Made by a program: the position numbers and the translations under genes. The notes beneath the pieces were generated by a model, which saw only the letters and a list, made by a program, of their open reading frames with translations, was not told where the DNA came from and ran no database searches. A stretch of 64,000 bases of DNA from KBS50 sp042666615. GTDB lineage: Bacteria; Actinomycetota; Actinomycetes; Mycobacteriales; Micromonosporaceae. Positions 39,376-47,480 of the stretch are shown one piece after another. The stretch is taken from the NCBI RefSeq assembly GCF_042666615.1, contig NZ_JBHTDD010000004.1:216235-280234 (forward strand), written 5' to 3'. How positions within the stretch are numbered: the stretch's first letter is position 1; every line of letters starts with the position of its first letter.

Positions 39376-40836
39376 GTGAGCCGCTGCCCATCCGTCCCGA
39401 CCCGGCGGGCCCGGGCCCGCGCACCCGAGATGGCGCGGCTGTTCCGGGCCGCGCTCGTCGCCGTCCTGACCGCCGCCGCCGTCCTGGTCGGCGCCGCACC
39501 GGCGCACGCCGCCACCCTCGTCCAGGTCACCGGCTTCGGGTCCAACCCGGGCAACCTCGCGATGTACGCCTACCGGCCGGACGGCCTCCCGTCCGGCGCT
39601 CCCGCGGTGGTCCTGCTGCACGGCTGCACCCAGGACGCCACCGGCTACTTCACCAACTCGGGCTGGCGCAAGTACGCCGACCAGTGGGGATTCGCGCTGA
39701 TCGTGCCGCAGCAGGGCAGCGGCAACAACGCCAACAAGTGCTTCAACTGGTTCGAGTCCGGGGACACCCGGCGCGGCCAGGGCGAGGCGCTGTCGATCAA
39801 GTCGATGGTCGACTACGCCAAGGCCAACTACGGCACCGCCGCCAACCGGGTCTACGTCAGCGGGCTCTCCGCCGGCGGCGCGATGACCTCCGTCATGCTG
39901 GCCACCTACCCCGACGTCTTCGCCGCCGGCTCGGTGGTCGCCGGTATCCCGTACGGCTGCGCCACCGGCCTCGTCGACGCCTTCTCCTGCATGACCCCCG
40001 GCAAGGACAAGACCCCCGCGCAGTGGGGTGACCTGGTCCGCGGCGCGTACTCCTACTCCGGGACCCGCCCCCGGGTGGCCGTGTGGCACGGCACCAGCGA
40101 CTACACGGTGGCCGTGGCCAACGCCACCGAGTCGCGCGACCAGTGGACCAACGTGCTCGGCGTGTCACAGGCCCCGACCAGCACCACCTCGCTGCCCGGC
40201 GGCACCACGCTGGAGACGTACGGCAGCGACGCGGTGCGGGTGTACCGGATCTCCGGGATGGGCCACGGCACCCCCGTCGACCCGGGCAGCGGCACCGAGC
40301 AGTGCGGCACCGCCACCTCGTACTTCCTGGACACCATCTGCTCGGCGTACCGGGACGCGGTGTTCTTCGGGCTGAACTCCGGCGGCGGTCCGGGTCCCGG
40401 CGTACCGGCGGCGCCGACCGGGCTCGCGGTCACCGGCACCACCACCAACTCCGTCTCGCTGTCCTGGTCCGGCGTGAGTGGCGCAACCGGATACCACGTC
40501 TACCGGGACGGCTCGCGGGTCACCGGCACCGCCGTGACCGGCACGTCGTACACCGACAGCGGGCTCGCCTCCGGTACCAGTTACGGGTACGCGGTGAGCG
40601 CGGTGAACGCGGCGGGGGAGGGCCCGCGGTCGGCGACGGTGTCGGCCACCACCGGCGGCGGCGCGCCGGTCTGCGTCACCAGCAGCAACTACGCGCACGT
40701 GACGGCCGGGCGGGCGTACCACTCCCTCGGGTATGCCTACGCGCGCGGCTCGAACCAGCGGATGGGTCTCTACAACACCTGGGCCACCACCACCCTCAGG
40801 CAGACCGGCCCGGACTACTGGGTCATCGGCTGCTGA
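39376..40836 (+). CDS. Secreted PHB-depolymerase-family esterase with FN3 domain
   Basis: 486 residues from the GTG at 39376 (GAGGAGG ribosome site). The signal peptide ends APAHA-ATL at about residue 45. The alpha/beta-hydrolase domain has the oxyanion loop VVLLHGCTQDATGYF (about 78-92), the nucleophile in VSGLSAGGAMT (Ser about 164), and the His in ISGMGHGTPVD. An FN3 domain (PAAPTGLAVTGTTTNSVSLSW) covers about 345-430. A last module of some 55 residues, with paired Cys, VTAGRAYHSLGYAYARGSNQ and WVIGC, resembles a small surface- or polymer-binding tail. Predicted to cleave short polyesters or feruloyl esters outside the cell. Confidence 0.9.
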   Translation: MSRCPSVPTRRARARAPEMARLFRAALVAVLTAAAVLVGAAPAHAATLVQVTGFGSNPGNLAMYAYRPDGLPSGAPAVVLLHGCTQDATGYFTNSGWRKYADQWGFALIVPQQGSGNNANKCFNWFESGDTRRGQGEALSIKSMVDYAKANYGTAANRVYVSGLSAGGAMTSVMLATYPDVFAAGSVVAGIPYGCATGLVDAFSCMTPGKDKTPAQWGDLVRGAYSYSGTRPRVAVWHGTSDYTVAVANATESRDQWTNVLGVSQAPTSTTSLPGGTTLETYGSDAVRVYRISGMGHGTPVDPGSGTEQCGTATSYFLDTICSAYRDAVFFGLNSGGGPGPGVPAAPTGLAVTGTTTNSVSLSWSGVSGATGYHVYRDGSRVTGTAVTGTSYTDSGLASGTSYGYAVSAVNAAGEGPRSATVSATTGGGAPVCVTSSNYAHVTAGRAYHSLGYAYARGSNQRMGLYNTWATTTLRQTGPDYWVIGC

Positions 40837-40860
40837 GCGGAAGGCTGCCGGTCCCCTGCG

Positions 40861-40887
40861 GAAGGGCCCCGCCACGAGGGGTCCTTC
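40861..40887. terminator. Hairpin between convergent esterase and epimerase genes
   Basis: GAAGGGCCCC and GGGGTCCTTC (9 of 10 pairs, one G-T) with a seven-base loop. Both genes end within 30 bp of it, so it can serve both. Confidence 0.6.
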
Positions 40888-40888
40888 C

Positions 40889-41788
40889 TCACTCCTCCAG
40901 CGCGGCGCGCAGGGCGGAGCGCAGGTCCGGATGCCGGAACGTGAAGCCGGCCCGGTCCAGCACCCCGGGCAGCACCCGCGCGCTGGTCAGGATCTCGTCA
41001 GCCAGTCCACCGACCCCGATCCGCAGGGCGATGCCAGGCACCGCGAAGAGCGCCGGCCGGTGCAGCGCGGCGGCCAGTTCCCGGGTGAACTCGGCGTTGG
41101 TGACCGGGGCCGGACCCACCACGTTCACCGGCCCACCGAGGTCGGCACGGTCGAGCAGGAACACCGTGGCGGCCAGCCAGTCGGCCATCGAGATCCACGG
41201 CACCCACTGCCGGCCGCTGCCGAACCGCCCGCCCACGCCCAGCCGGAACGGCAGCAGTTGCGGCTTCAGGAAACCCCCGTCGCGGTGCAGGGGATAGCCG
41301 CTGCGTAGCCGGACCACCCGTACCCCGGCGTCCTCGGCCGGCCGGGTGGCCGCCTCCCAGACCCGGCACAGGTCGGCCAGGAAACCCTCACCCGCCGGCG
41401 CGTCCTCCTCGACCGGGTGTTCGCCGGTGTCCCCGTACCAGCCGATGGCCGAGGAGTTGAGCAGCGTGGCGGGCCGGTCGCCGGGCGGCAGGCCGGCGAT
41501 CGCGGTGGCCAGGGTCGACGTGGTGTCCACCCGGCTGGTGCGGAGCAGGTTCTTGTACGCCTCGGTCCACCGCTTGTCGCCGACGCCGGCACCAGCCAGG
41601 TTGATCACCGCGTCCACGCCGGCGACCGCGCCCGGATCGAGTTGGCCGGCCGCCGGGTTCCACTGGATCTCGCCGGGCCCCCGCGGCGGGCGCCGGACCA
41701 GCCTTACCACGTCGTGTCCCTGCCGCCGAATGTCGTCCGCGAGCCGGGTGCCGAGAAAGCCGGACATGCCGGCCGCGAGGATGCGCAT
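40889..41788 (-). CDS. TIGR01777-family NAD-dependent epimerase-like protein
   Basis: 299 residues from the ATG at 41788 (MRILAAGMSGFLGTRLADDIRRQGH), a Rossmann fold with GxxGxxG (GMSGFLG). Other marks: AGVDAVINLAGAG, LLNSSAIGWYGDTGEHPVEEDAPAGEGFLADLCRVWEAA with the Y of the SDR active site, and VRLRSGYPLHRDGGFLKPQLLPFRLGVGGRFGSGRQWVPWI. The C-terminal GADEILTSARVLPGVLDRAGFTFRHPDL is DUF1731. The YfcH/SulA relatives have no assigned substrate. The stop is two bases after the terminator. Confidence 0.92.
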   Translation of the reverse strand: MRILAAGMSGFLGTRLADDIRRQGHDVVRLVRRPPRGPGEIQWNPAAGQLDPGAVAGVDAVINLAGAGVGDKRWTEAYKNLLRTSRVDTTSTLATAIAGLPPGDRPATLLNSSAIGWYGDTGEHPVEEDAPAGEGFLADLCRVWEAATRPAEDAGVRVVRLRSGYPLHRDGGFLKPQLLPFRLGVGGRFGSGRQWVPWISMADWLAATVFLLDRADLGGPVNVVGPAPVTNAEFTRELAAALHRPALFAVPGIALRIGVGGLADEILTSARVLPGVLDRAGFTFRHPDLRSALRAALEE

Positions 41789-41833
41789 ACCGACATCTTC
41801 CCCGATCTTTCCCGGGCCCACGGCGCGGTGCGG

Positions 41834-42463
41834 TCAGTACATCAGGGCTGGCCGGCAATGGACGTACTCGGTGGTGTCGAGTTGGTCGAGCATGAACCGG
41901 GCCAGGTCGGCGCGGGAGATGGTGGGTACGACCGACGTGGCCCGGATGTCGGTGCCGTGCCGGTAGACCCCGGTCGCCGGTCCGTCGGTGAGCCTGGGTG
42001 GGCGGACGATCGTCCAGTCCACCGCGCTGGCCGCGATGAGCGCCTCCTTCTCGGCGTGGTCGGCGCTGACGTTGCGCAGCAGGATCGGCGCGACCGCGAG
42101 CCGCCCGAGCGCGCTGAGTTGCCGCCGCCCGTCGGGCACGCCGAGGAAGGAGAGGTAGACCAACCGGGGCACCCCGGCGTCGGTCATCGCCGCGATGATC
42201 TGGCGTATGCCGGTGACCAGGGTGGGGTCCCGCCGCACCGGGGTGGCGGCGCCGAGTGCGCAGATGACGGCGTCCCGGCCGGCGACGGCCCGACGGACCG
42301 CGGCCGGGTCGGCCACGTCGCCCTCGACGAGCCGGACCCCGGGCGGCTGGGGCGCCCCGTCTCGCCGGCGAACGAAGGCGGTGACCTCGTGATGCCGGGC
42401 CACCGCGCCGGTGACCAGGTGGCGGCCGGTGCGTCCGGCGGCTCCGAACACGGTGACGCGCAT
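41834..42463 (-). CDS. NAD(P)-binding NmrA/SDR-like oxidoreductase
   Basis: 209 residues. The start MRVTVFGAAGRTGRHLVTGAVARHHEVTAFVRR gives a Rossmann dinucleotide-binding fold with the GAAGRTG loop of atypical SDRs. Later come GDVADPAAVRRAVAGRDAVICALG and VDWTIVRPPRLTDGPATGVYR. Family members reduce flavins or quinones or act as sensors of NADP. The gene is divergent from a TetR gene, and the operator pair at 42496/42534 lies between them, so control by that regulator is likely. It follows the epimerase gene by 45 bp on the same strand in reverse order. Confidence 0.9.
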   Translation of the reverse strand: MRVTVFGAAGRTGRHLVTGAVARHHEVTAFVRRRDGAPQPPGVRLVEGDVADPAAVRRAVAGRDAVICALGAATPVRRDPTLVTGIRQIIAAMTDAGVPRLVYLSFLGVPDGRRQLSALGRLAVAPILLRNVSADHAEKEALIAASAVDWTIVRPPRLTDGPATGVYRHGTDIRATSVVPTISRADLARFMLDQLDTTEYVHCRPALMY

Positions 42464-42495
42464 CGTCGTCCCCCTCGCCGGGTGGGAGTTTATCC

Positions 42496-42547
42496 ATCAA
42501 CTGCTTGATAGGCTAATCCCGTCGCAAGTTCCAATCAAGCAGTTGAT
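42496..42547. promoter_or_regulatory. Two mutually inverted TetR operators ATCAA-n4-TTGAT
   Basis: ATCAACTGCTTGAT (42496-42509) and ATCAAGCAGTTGAT (42534-42547) are each a dyad and are exact reverse complements of one another; including edges the inverted repeat is 16 bp (42493-42508 with 42535-42550). Centre spacing is 38 bp. They cover the divergent promoter of the oxidoreductase and TetR genes. Confidence 0.75.
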
Positions 42548-42557
42548 GGAGGAACCG

Positions 42558-43145
42558 GTGCCCGAACCGTGGCCACCCACCGGACGGCCCGCTCAGATCG
42601 TGCGGGCCGCCTTCGACATCATCGCCGACATCGGGTTCGAGGGACTGCGCGTCCGTGACGTGGCGACCCGGGTCGGCATCAACAGCGCCACGCTGCATTA
42701 CCATTTCGCCACCAAGGAAGACCTGATCCGGGCCGTGGTGGAGCACGCACAGGCCCGCTTCCGGGCCACCATGCCGGCTGGCGGGCGGCCGGACGAGCAA
42801 CTCCACGCCCACCTGGACGCCATTCGGCGACTGCTTGCCGAGGAACCCGAGCTGAGCCGGGTGCTCGGTGAGATCGCCGTGCGCGCGCAGCGGGACGAAG
42901 GACTCGTCCCGATCCTGGCGGCGACCGAGCAGACCTGGTTCGACTTGCTGCGCGACGTGCTCGATCGGGGCGTACGGGCCGGTTGCTGGACCCCGGACGT
43001 CGACCCGGCGGGTGCGGCGGCGCTGCTGATGGCGCTGGTGAAGGGCTCGTTCCTGCCTACCACCCCGACCTTCCGGGAACAGTGGGGCGACCGGGCCTTC
43101 GCCCAACTGCGCCGATGGATCGACGCCGACCGGGGGAGCGGGTGA
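42558..43145 (+). CDS. TetR-family transcriptional regulator
   Basis: 195 residues from the GTG at 42558, preceded by GGAGGAACC. An ATG at 42546 is also possible but overlaps the operator. The HTH is RPAQIVRAAFDIIADIGFEGLRVRDVATRVGINSATLHYHFATKEDLIRAVV, and the ligand domain has FRATMPAGGRPDEQLHAHLDAIRRLL. The stop overlaps the next gene (TGATG), so the PLP enzyme is co-transcribed. With the paired operators it probably represses its own operon and the divergent oxidoreductase. Confidence 0.92.
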   Translation: MPEPWPPTGRPAQIVRAAFDIIADIGFEGLRVRDVATRVGINSATLHYHFATKEDLIRAVVEHAQARFRATMPAGGRPDEQLHAHLDAIRRLLAEEPELSRVLGEIAVRAQRDEGLVPILAATEQTWFDLLRDVLDRGVRAGCWTPDVDPAGAAALLMALVKGSFLPTTPTFREQWGDRAFAQLRRWIDADRGSG

Positions 43146-44401
43146 TGACCAACCGGACCGGATCGGACCGGACTGCCGTCGAATGGGTGTCGCGCTGCCC
43201 GCGGTGCGCGCTGGTGACGCCGCTCGACGACGGGGTGACCGGCTGTCCCAGATGCGCGGCGGACGGAGTCGGCATGCCGATGACGCCGCACCGGGCGGCG
43301 GGCCCCCCTCCCACGCGCCCCGAGCCGGTCCCGCCACCCGGTCTCGGCCCTATGTGGCGGTGGGCCGCGCACCTGGTGCCGGTGGGCCGCCCGGTGAGCC
43401 TGGGCGAGGGCGGGACCCCGCTCGTCAATCTGGACCTGCCAGGGGTGCCGGGGCGGATCCTGGTCAAGGACGAGCGGGCCAATCCCACCGGGTCGTTCAA
43501 GGACCGGCTGGCCAGCGCCGCCGTCAGCCGGGCCCGGTCACTCGGCGCGGACACCGTGGCCGTGGCCAGCAGCGGCAACGCGGGACTGGCGGTCGCCGCG
43601 TACGCCGCTACGGCGGGCCTCGACGCCGTCCTGCTCGCCACCGGGACCCTCCCGTCCGGCACCGCCGCGACCGTCACCGCGCTGGGCGCCCGGGTGTACC
43701 TCACCGAGACGTTTCCCGACCGGTGGACGGCGGTACGCACCGGCGTGGAACGGCTCGGCTGGTTCCCGGTCACCAACTACCGTCTTCCGCCGGTGGCCAG
43801 CCACCCGGCCGGGGTGCACGCCTACCGGACCATCGCCTTCGAGATCGCCGAGTCGCTCGGCTGGTCGGTGCCGGACTGGGTGGTGGTGCCGGTCTCCCGG
43901 GGGGACGGCCTGTTCGGCGTCTGGTCCGGCTTCGTCGAACTGGCCCGGCTCGGCTGGACCGACCGGGTGCCCCGGATGCTCGCCGTGGAGCGGTTTCCCA
44001 GTCTCACCGACGCGCTCGCCAGGGGTGTCGACCAGCCGGTCGGCATGCCGATCGACGGGCCGGTGCGGGCCACCTCGATCAGCGATCCGCAGGGTACCGC
44101 GATGGCCGTGCACACGATCCGCAGCAGCGGCGGCGACGTGGTGCGGTGCGACGACGAGCAACTGGCCGTGGCCTGGTCGCGGCTGGCGGGGCGGGGCCAC
44201 CTGGTCGAGTTCTCCTCGGCGGCGGCGGCGCACGGCGTCGACGAACTGGCCCGCTCCGGCCGGCTCGACGCCGGTTCCACCGCCGTCCTGCTGGTCACCG
44301 CCGCCGATCGCGGGGAGAGGCCGCCGGCCGCCGGACCCCTCGCCGCGACGGTCCGGCACCTGCCCGATCCGACGGACCTGGCCGTGCTAGGCGGCGGCTG
44401 A
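43145..44401 (+). CDS. Threonine synthase-like PLP-dependent enzyme
   Basis: 418 residues. An N-terminal zinc-ribbon-like part has two CPRC pairs (SRCPRCALV and GCPRCAADG), as found in threonine synthases. The fold-type II core has the PLP Lys in ANPTGSFKDRLAS (K about 119), the phosphate-binding SSGNAGLAVAAYA and VVVPVSRGDGLFGVW. Threonine synthases normally end GSGG/T near the C-terminus; the order here supports a paralogue with another substrate, or a cysteate-/Thr-synthase-like role. Coupled to TetR upstream (one-base overlap). It ends in a convergent gap with an aldo/keto reductase. Confidence 0.85.
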   Translation: MTNRTGSDRTAVEWVSRCPRCALVTPLDDGVTGCPRCAADGVGMPMTPHRAAGPPPTRPEPVPPPGLGPMWRWAAHLVPVGRPVSLGEGGTPLVNLDLPGVPGRILVKDERANPTGSFKDRLASAAVSRARSLGADTVAVASSGNAGLAVAAYAATAGLDAVLLATGTLPSGTAATVTALGARVYLTETFPDRWTAVRTGVERLGWFPVTNYRLPPVASHPAGVHAYRTIAFEIAESLGWSVPDWVVVPVSRGDGLFGVWSGFVELARLGWTDRVPRMLAVERFPSLTDALARGVDQPVGMPIDGPVRATSISDPQGTAMAVHTIRSSGGDVVRCDDEQLAVAWSRLAGRGHLVEFSSAAAAHGVDELARSGRLDAGSTAVLLVTAADRGERPPAAGPLAATVRHLPDPTDLAVLGGG

Positions 44402-44467
44402 GTCACCGGGCGGCGCCAGGTGGACCCGGGGCCGCCCCGGCGGCCCCCGGACCGACCCGGCCCACCG

Positions 44468-45478
44468 TCAGGCCGCCACCTTCCGTACGTCCGCGAGCAG
44501 ACGCTCCACCTCGGCGTACGCCTCCTCGCTCAGCGGGCCGTAGCCGAGGGTTCCGGCGTTCTCCGCCGCCTGCGCGACGGTCCGGGCGCCGGGGATCGGC
44601 ACCGTGCGCGGGCTGCGCGCCAGCAGCCAGCCCAGGGCGCCCTGGGCGAGGGTACGGCCGTCCGAGGTCAGCGCCTGCCGGACCAGGTCCACCCGCTCGG
44701 CCCATTCCCGGCTGGGCCGCCCGTCCGCGTCGAACCAGCTCAGCCAGCCCAGGCCCTGCCCGCGGACGTCGTCGCGACCGAGGCCGACCGCGTTTCCGTG
44801 GTACTTGCCGGTGAGCAGCCCCATGGCGAGCGGCCCGCGGTTGAGGCTGGCCAGGTCGAACTCGTCGCACACGGCCAGCACCGCCGGGTTGTCCAGGAGC
44901 ACCGACTCGTCGTGCTGGATCGCGGCACAGTGGATCCCGGCGGCGGCGAACGCGCGCGCCGACTCGGGATTGTCGGTGCTCCACCCGTACGCGCGGATCT
45001 TGCCCTGGTCGACGAGGTCCTCCAGGGTGCCGACCAGGTCGAGCGCCGCGGGCACCGCCAGCTCGTTTATGTGCAACTGGTAGAGGTCGACGTAGTCGGT
45101 GCCCAGCCGGTGCAGCGATTCCTCCAGACTCTTCACCGCGTACGCGGTGGAGGCGTCCGCGCCGGTCCACCGGCGGCTCGCCTCGTCCGACCTGTTGCCG
45201 AACTTGGTCGCGATGACCGCTTGGTCCCGACGGCCGGCGAGTGCCCTGCCGAGCACCCGCTCGCTGTGCCCGGCACCGTAGTTGCTGGCCGTGTCGAACA
45301 GGGTGACGCCGTCGTCGAGTGCCCGGTGGATGGCGCGGATGGATTCGTCGTCGTCCACCTCGCCCCAGCCGAACGCCGTGCCGTCGTCGCCCCACAATGG
45401 TCCGCCGATGGCCCAGCAGCCCATCCCGATGGCGCTCACCTCGATGCCACTGCGGCCCAGTGTCCGTGTCGTCGTCAT
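44468..45478 (-). CDS. Aldo/keto reductase
   Basis: 336 residues. The AKR tetrad is visible: D and Y in TLFDTASNYGAGHSERVLG, K in AVIATKFGNR and H in YVDLYQLHINEL. The start MTTTRTLGRSGIEVSAIGMGCWAIGGP and end RTVAQAAENAGTLG are standard. These NADPH enzymes reduce aldehydes and ketones. The gene is divergent from a MerR gene, whose 18-bp operator lies in the gap, so it is the probable target of that regulator, as in inducible carbonyl-detoxification units. Confidence 0.93.
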   Translation of the reverse strand: MTTTRTLGRSGIEVSAIGMGCWAIGGPLWGDDGTAFGWGEVDDDESIRAIHRALDDGVTLFDTASNYGAGHSERVLGRALAGRRDQAVIATKFGNRSDEASRRWTGADASTAYAVKSLEESLHRLGTDYVDLYQLHINELAVPAALDLVGTLEDLVDQGKIRAYGWSTDNPESARAFAAAGIHCAAIQHDESVLLDNPAVLAVCDEFDLASLNRGPLAMGLLTGKYHGNAVGLGRDDVRGQGLGWLSWFDADGRPSREWAERVDLVRQALTSDGRTLAQGALGWLLARSPRTVPIPGARTVAQAAENAGTLGYGPLSEEAYAEVERLLADVRKVAA

Positions 45479-45494
45479 GCCGGAAATCCTTCAA

Positions 45495-45512
45495 CCTGGA
45501 GCGCGCTCCAGG
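45495..45512. promoter_or_regulatory. MerR-type operator CCTGGAGCGCGCTCCAGG
   Basis: An 18-bp perfect palindrome in the 51-bp gap between the aldo/keto reductase and MerR genes. MerR regulators bind such dyads inside a long -35/-10 spacer; here TTCAAC lies just before and AAGTACGAT after it in the MerR direction. Confidence 0.7.
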
Positions 45513-45529
45513 TCAAGTACGATGCGGGA

Positions 45530-45901
45530 ATGACTGGATATTCGCCCGCGGAGACCGCGCGGCGCAGCGGATTCAGCCTGGACACCCTGCGCTACTACGA
45601 ACGGATCGGGCTGCTCGCCGGCATCGGCCGGACCAGCGGCGGCCAGCGCGTCTTCACCGACGAGGACCTCGGGTGGCTGGAACTGTTCCGCTGCCTGCGG
45701 GACACCGGCATGCCGATCGCCCAGATGTGCCGGTACGCCGACCTGGCCCGCGAGGGCGAGCACACCATCCGGGAGCGGCAGGAACTGCTGGAACGGCACG
45801 CCGCGACGGTGGAGGAGCAGATGCGGCTGTTGGACCGGCAGTACGCCCATCTGCGCGCGAAGATCCGCTACTACGAATCGCTGCCCACCGTCGACGCCTG
45901 A
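45530..45901 (+). CDS. MerR-family transcriptional regulator
   Basis: 123 residues. The winged-helix start is SPAETARRSGFSLDTLRYYERIGLL, followed by GQRVFTDEDLGWLELFRCLRDTGMPIAQMCRYADLAREGEHT and a coiled-coil helix ending YYESLP. No Cys is present in the C-terminal part, so it does not sense metals in the CueR way; small-molecule or carbonyl stress sensing is possible. It controls the divergent aldo/keto reductase by position. The start ATG is 17 bp after the palindrome. Confidence 0.92.
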   Translation: MTGYSPAETARRSGFSLDTLRYYERIGLLAGIGRTSGGQRVFTDEDLGWLELFRCLRDTGMPIAQMCRYADLAREGEHTIRERQELLERHAATVEEQMRLLDRQYAHLRAKIRYYESLPTVDA

Positions 45902-46008
45902 CAGTCGGGTCGACGGGCGGGTGCACGGATACCCCGAACCAGCGTGGCTTACGGGATGCTGATACTGCCTTTACCCGGTGTTGACATGATCCGGCGAGGC
46001 TTGTCCCC

Positions 46009-47028
46009 GTGTGGTCCCACCATGATCTGGCCCGGCGCCGGCGTGCCCGGTCGCTCCTGCTCGCGTCCCTGATCGTGTTGCTGGCGTCGGTCGCCGGCTG
46101 CGGCCCGACCAGTCCGGGACCCACCGAGACACCGACATCGACACCGACATCGACACCGACCTCGACGCCGCGGGCCGGGACGTCCGAGCGGACCATCGCC
46201 GTCGACGGCCAGCAGCGGACGTACCGGCTGTACCGGCCCGCGTCGCTGCCGGCCGGCACGCCGGCCCCGCTGGTCGTGGTACTGCACGGCGCGCTCGGCA
46301 CCGGCGCCCAGGCGGAATCGGCGTACGGCTGGAACGCCAAGGCGGACGCCGAGCGGTTCCTGGTGGCCTACCCCGACGGCGTGAAGCGGTCCTGGCACGC
46401 CGGGCCCGGCTGCTGCGGGCCACCGGCCGCGACCGGCGTGGACGACGTCGCGTTCGTCACCGGGCTCGTGTCGGCGGTCTCCGGCTCCGGCGAGACGCCG
46501 GTCGACGCCAGTCGGGTCTACGCCGCCGGGATCTCCAACGGCGGCATGCTGGCCTACCGGCTCGCCTGCGACACCACGATCTTCGCCGCCGTCGGGGTGG
46601 TGGCCGGCACGCTGACCGGCGGGTGCGCCGAGCCGCCGCCCATTTCGCTGATCCACATCCACGGTACGGTGGACCGGACCGTGCCGTACGGCGGCGGACC
46701 GGGCCGGCGGGACAACGACGGTACGGGCGACCGGCCGAGCAAGGTGAACGGCCCGCCGGTGCCGTCGCTTGTCGACACCTGGCGGCGGGCCGGCTCGTGC
46801 GCGCCGCCGGAGCAACGGGTCGAGCCGCCGGTCACCACCTCGATCGCCACCTGTCCGGACGGGCGGGCCGTCGAGCTGCTCACGGTGGCGGGTGCCGGGC
46901 ACCAGTGGCCGGGTCAGGACAAGGAGAATTCGGCGGCGGCGCGGCTGCTCGACCTCGACCCGCCATCCCCGGCGCTGGACGCGACGGACACCATCTGGCG
47001 GTTCTTCGCCGACCATCCCCGCGGTTGA
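46009..47028 (+). CDS. Lipoprotein esterase of the PHB depolymerase / LpqC group
   Basis: 339 residues from a GTG at 46009. A basic start, then LLLASLIVLLASVAGC with the lipobox Cys at 31, indicates lipid anchoring. After a Pro/Thr linker made of a repeated TPTS unit comes the hydrolase: VVVLHGALGTGAQAESAYGWN (oxyanion loop), GISNGGMLAYRLAC (Ser about 175), and the His in VAGAGHQWPGQD. Conserved Cys pairs (GPGCCGPP) are typical of the esterase group. The substrate may be a short polyester or an acetylated sugar. It is convergent with a MerR gene, 16 bp apart. Confidence 0.88.
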   Translation: MWSHHDLARRRRARSLLLASLIVLLASVAGCGPTSPGPTETPTSTPTSTPTSTPRAGTSERTIAVDGQQRTYRLYRPASLPAGTPAPLVVVLHGALGTGAQAESAYGWNAKADAERFLVAYPDGVKRSWHAGPGCCGPPAATGVDDVAFVTGLVSAVSGSGETPVDASRVYAAGISNGGMLAYRLACDTTIFAAVGVVAGTLTGGCAEPPPISLIHIHGTVDRTVPYGGGPGRRDNDGTGDRPSKVNGPPVPSLVDTWRRAGSCAPPEQRVEPPVTTSIATCPDGRAVELLTVAGAGHQWPGQDKENSAAARLLDLDPPSPALDATDTIWRFFADHPRG

Positions 47029-47044
47029 CGACCCGGTGCCACGG

Positions 47045-47419
47045 TCAGCTCCGGCCGCGGAGCTGACCCGCCGGGGCGGCGGCGATGACCCGGTCCAGGG
47101 CGGACCGGGAGGCGGCCAGGTCGTCGATCGCCCGGTCGATCCGGTCCCGCTCGGCGCACAACTCGGCCAGCAGGTCCGGGCAGGTCGGCACGAGCCGGTC
47201 GCCGTCGTCGCGCAGGCACGGCAGGACGCTGGCGATGGTCGCGGTGTTCAGACCGGCGGCGAGCAGGCCACGGATCCGGCGGACGACGGCGACGTCGCTC
47301 TCCCGGTATTCGCGGTAGCCGCTGGGCCGCCGGATCGGGTGGAGGAGCCGCTGCTCCTCGTAGTACCGCAGCAGGCGCTGCGGCACACCGGTGCGCCGGG
47401 ACAACTCGCCGATCCGCAC
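47045..47419 (-). CDS. MerR-family transcriptional regulator
   Basis: 124 residues from the GTG at 47419 (VRIGELSRRTGVPQRLLRYYEEQRLLHPIRRPSGYREY), a standard MerR HTH. The middle has LLAAGLNTATIASVLPCLRDDGDRLVPTCPDLLAEL, with two Cys spaced CLR-n9-C in the place where redox- or metal-sensing MerR proteins hold ligands. The C-terminus is Ala/Arg-rich. It is divergent from the MFS pseudogene; the 61-bp gap has a MerR-type spacer dyad TTTCACATCC/GTGTGAGA. Its former target was probably the MFS gene. Confidence 0.9.
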   Translation of the reverse strand: MRIGELSRRTGVPQRLLRYYEEQRLLHPIRRPSGYREYRESDVAVVRRIRGLLAAGLNTATIASVLPCLRDDGDRLVPTCPDLLAELCAERDRIDRAIDDLAASRSALDRVIAAAPAGQLRGRS

Positions 47420-47442
47420 GCGATCAACCTCCGCCGGTGACT

Positions 47443-47477
47443 TGACTTTCACATCCGTGTGAGACTTTACCGTCCTC
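47443..47477. promoter_or_regulatory. Divergent promoter with MerR-type dyad
   Basis: TTGACTT (near 47443) and ACTTTACC (near 47464) look like -35 and -10 boxes towards the MFS gene, with TTTCACA-TCC-GTGTGAGA as a dyad in the spacer of about 17-19 bp. This is the layout MerR regulators use for activation. Confidence 0.5.
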
Positions 47478-47480
47478 CGC

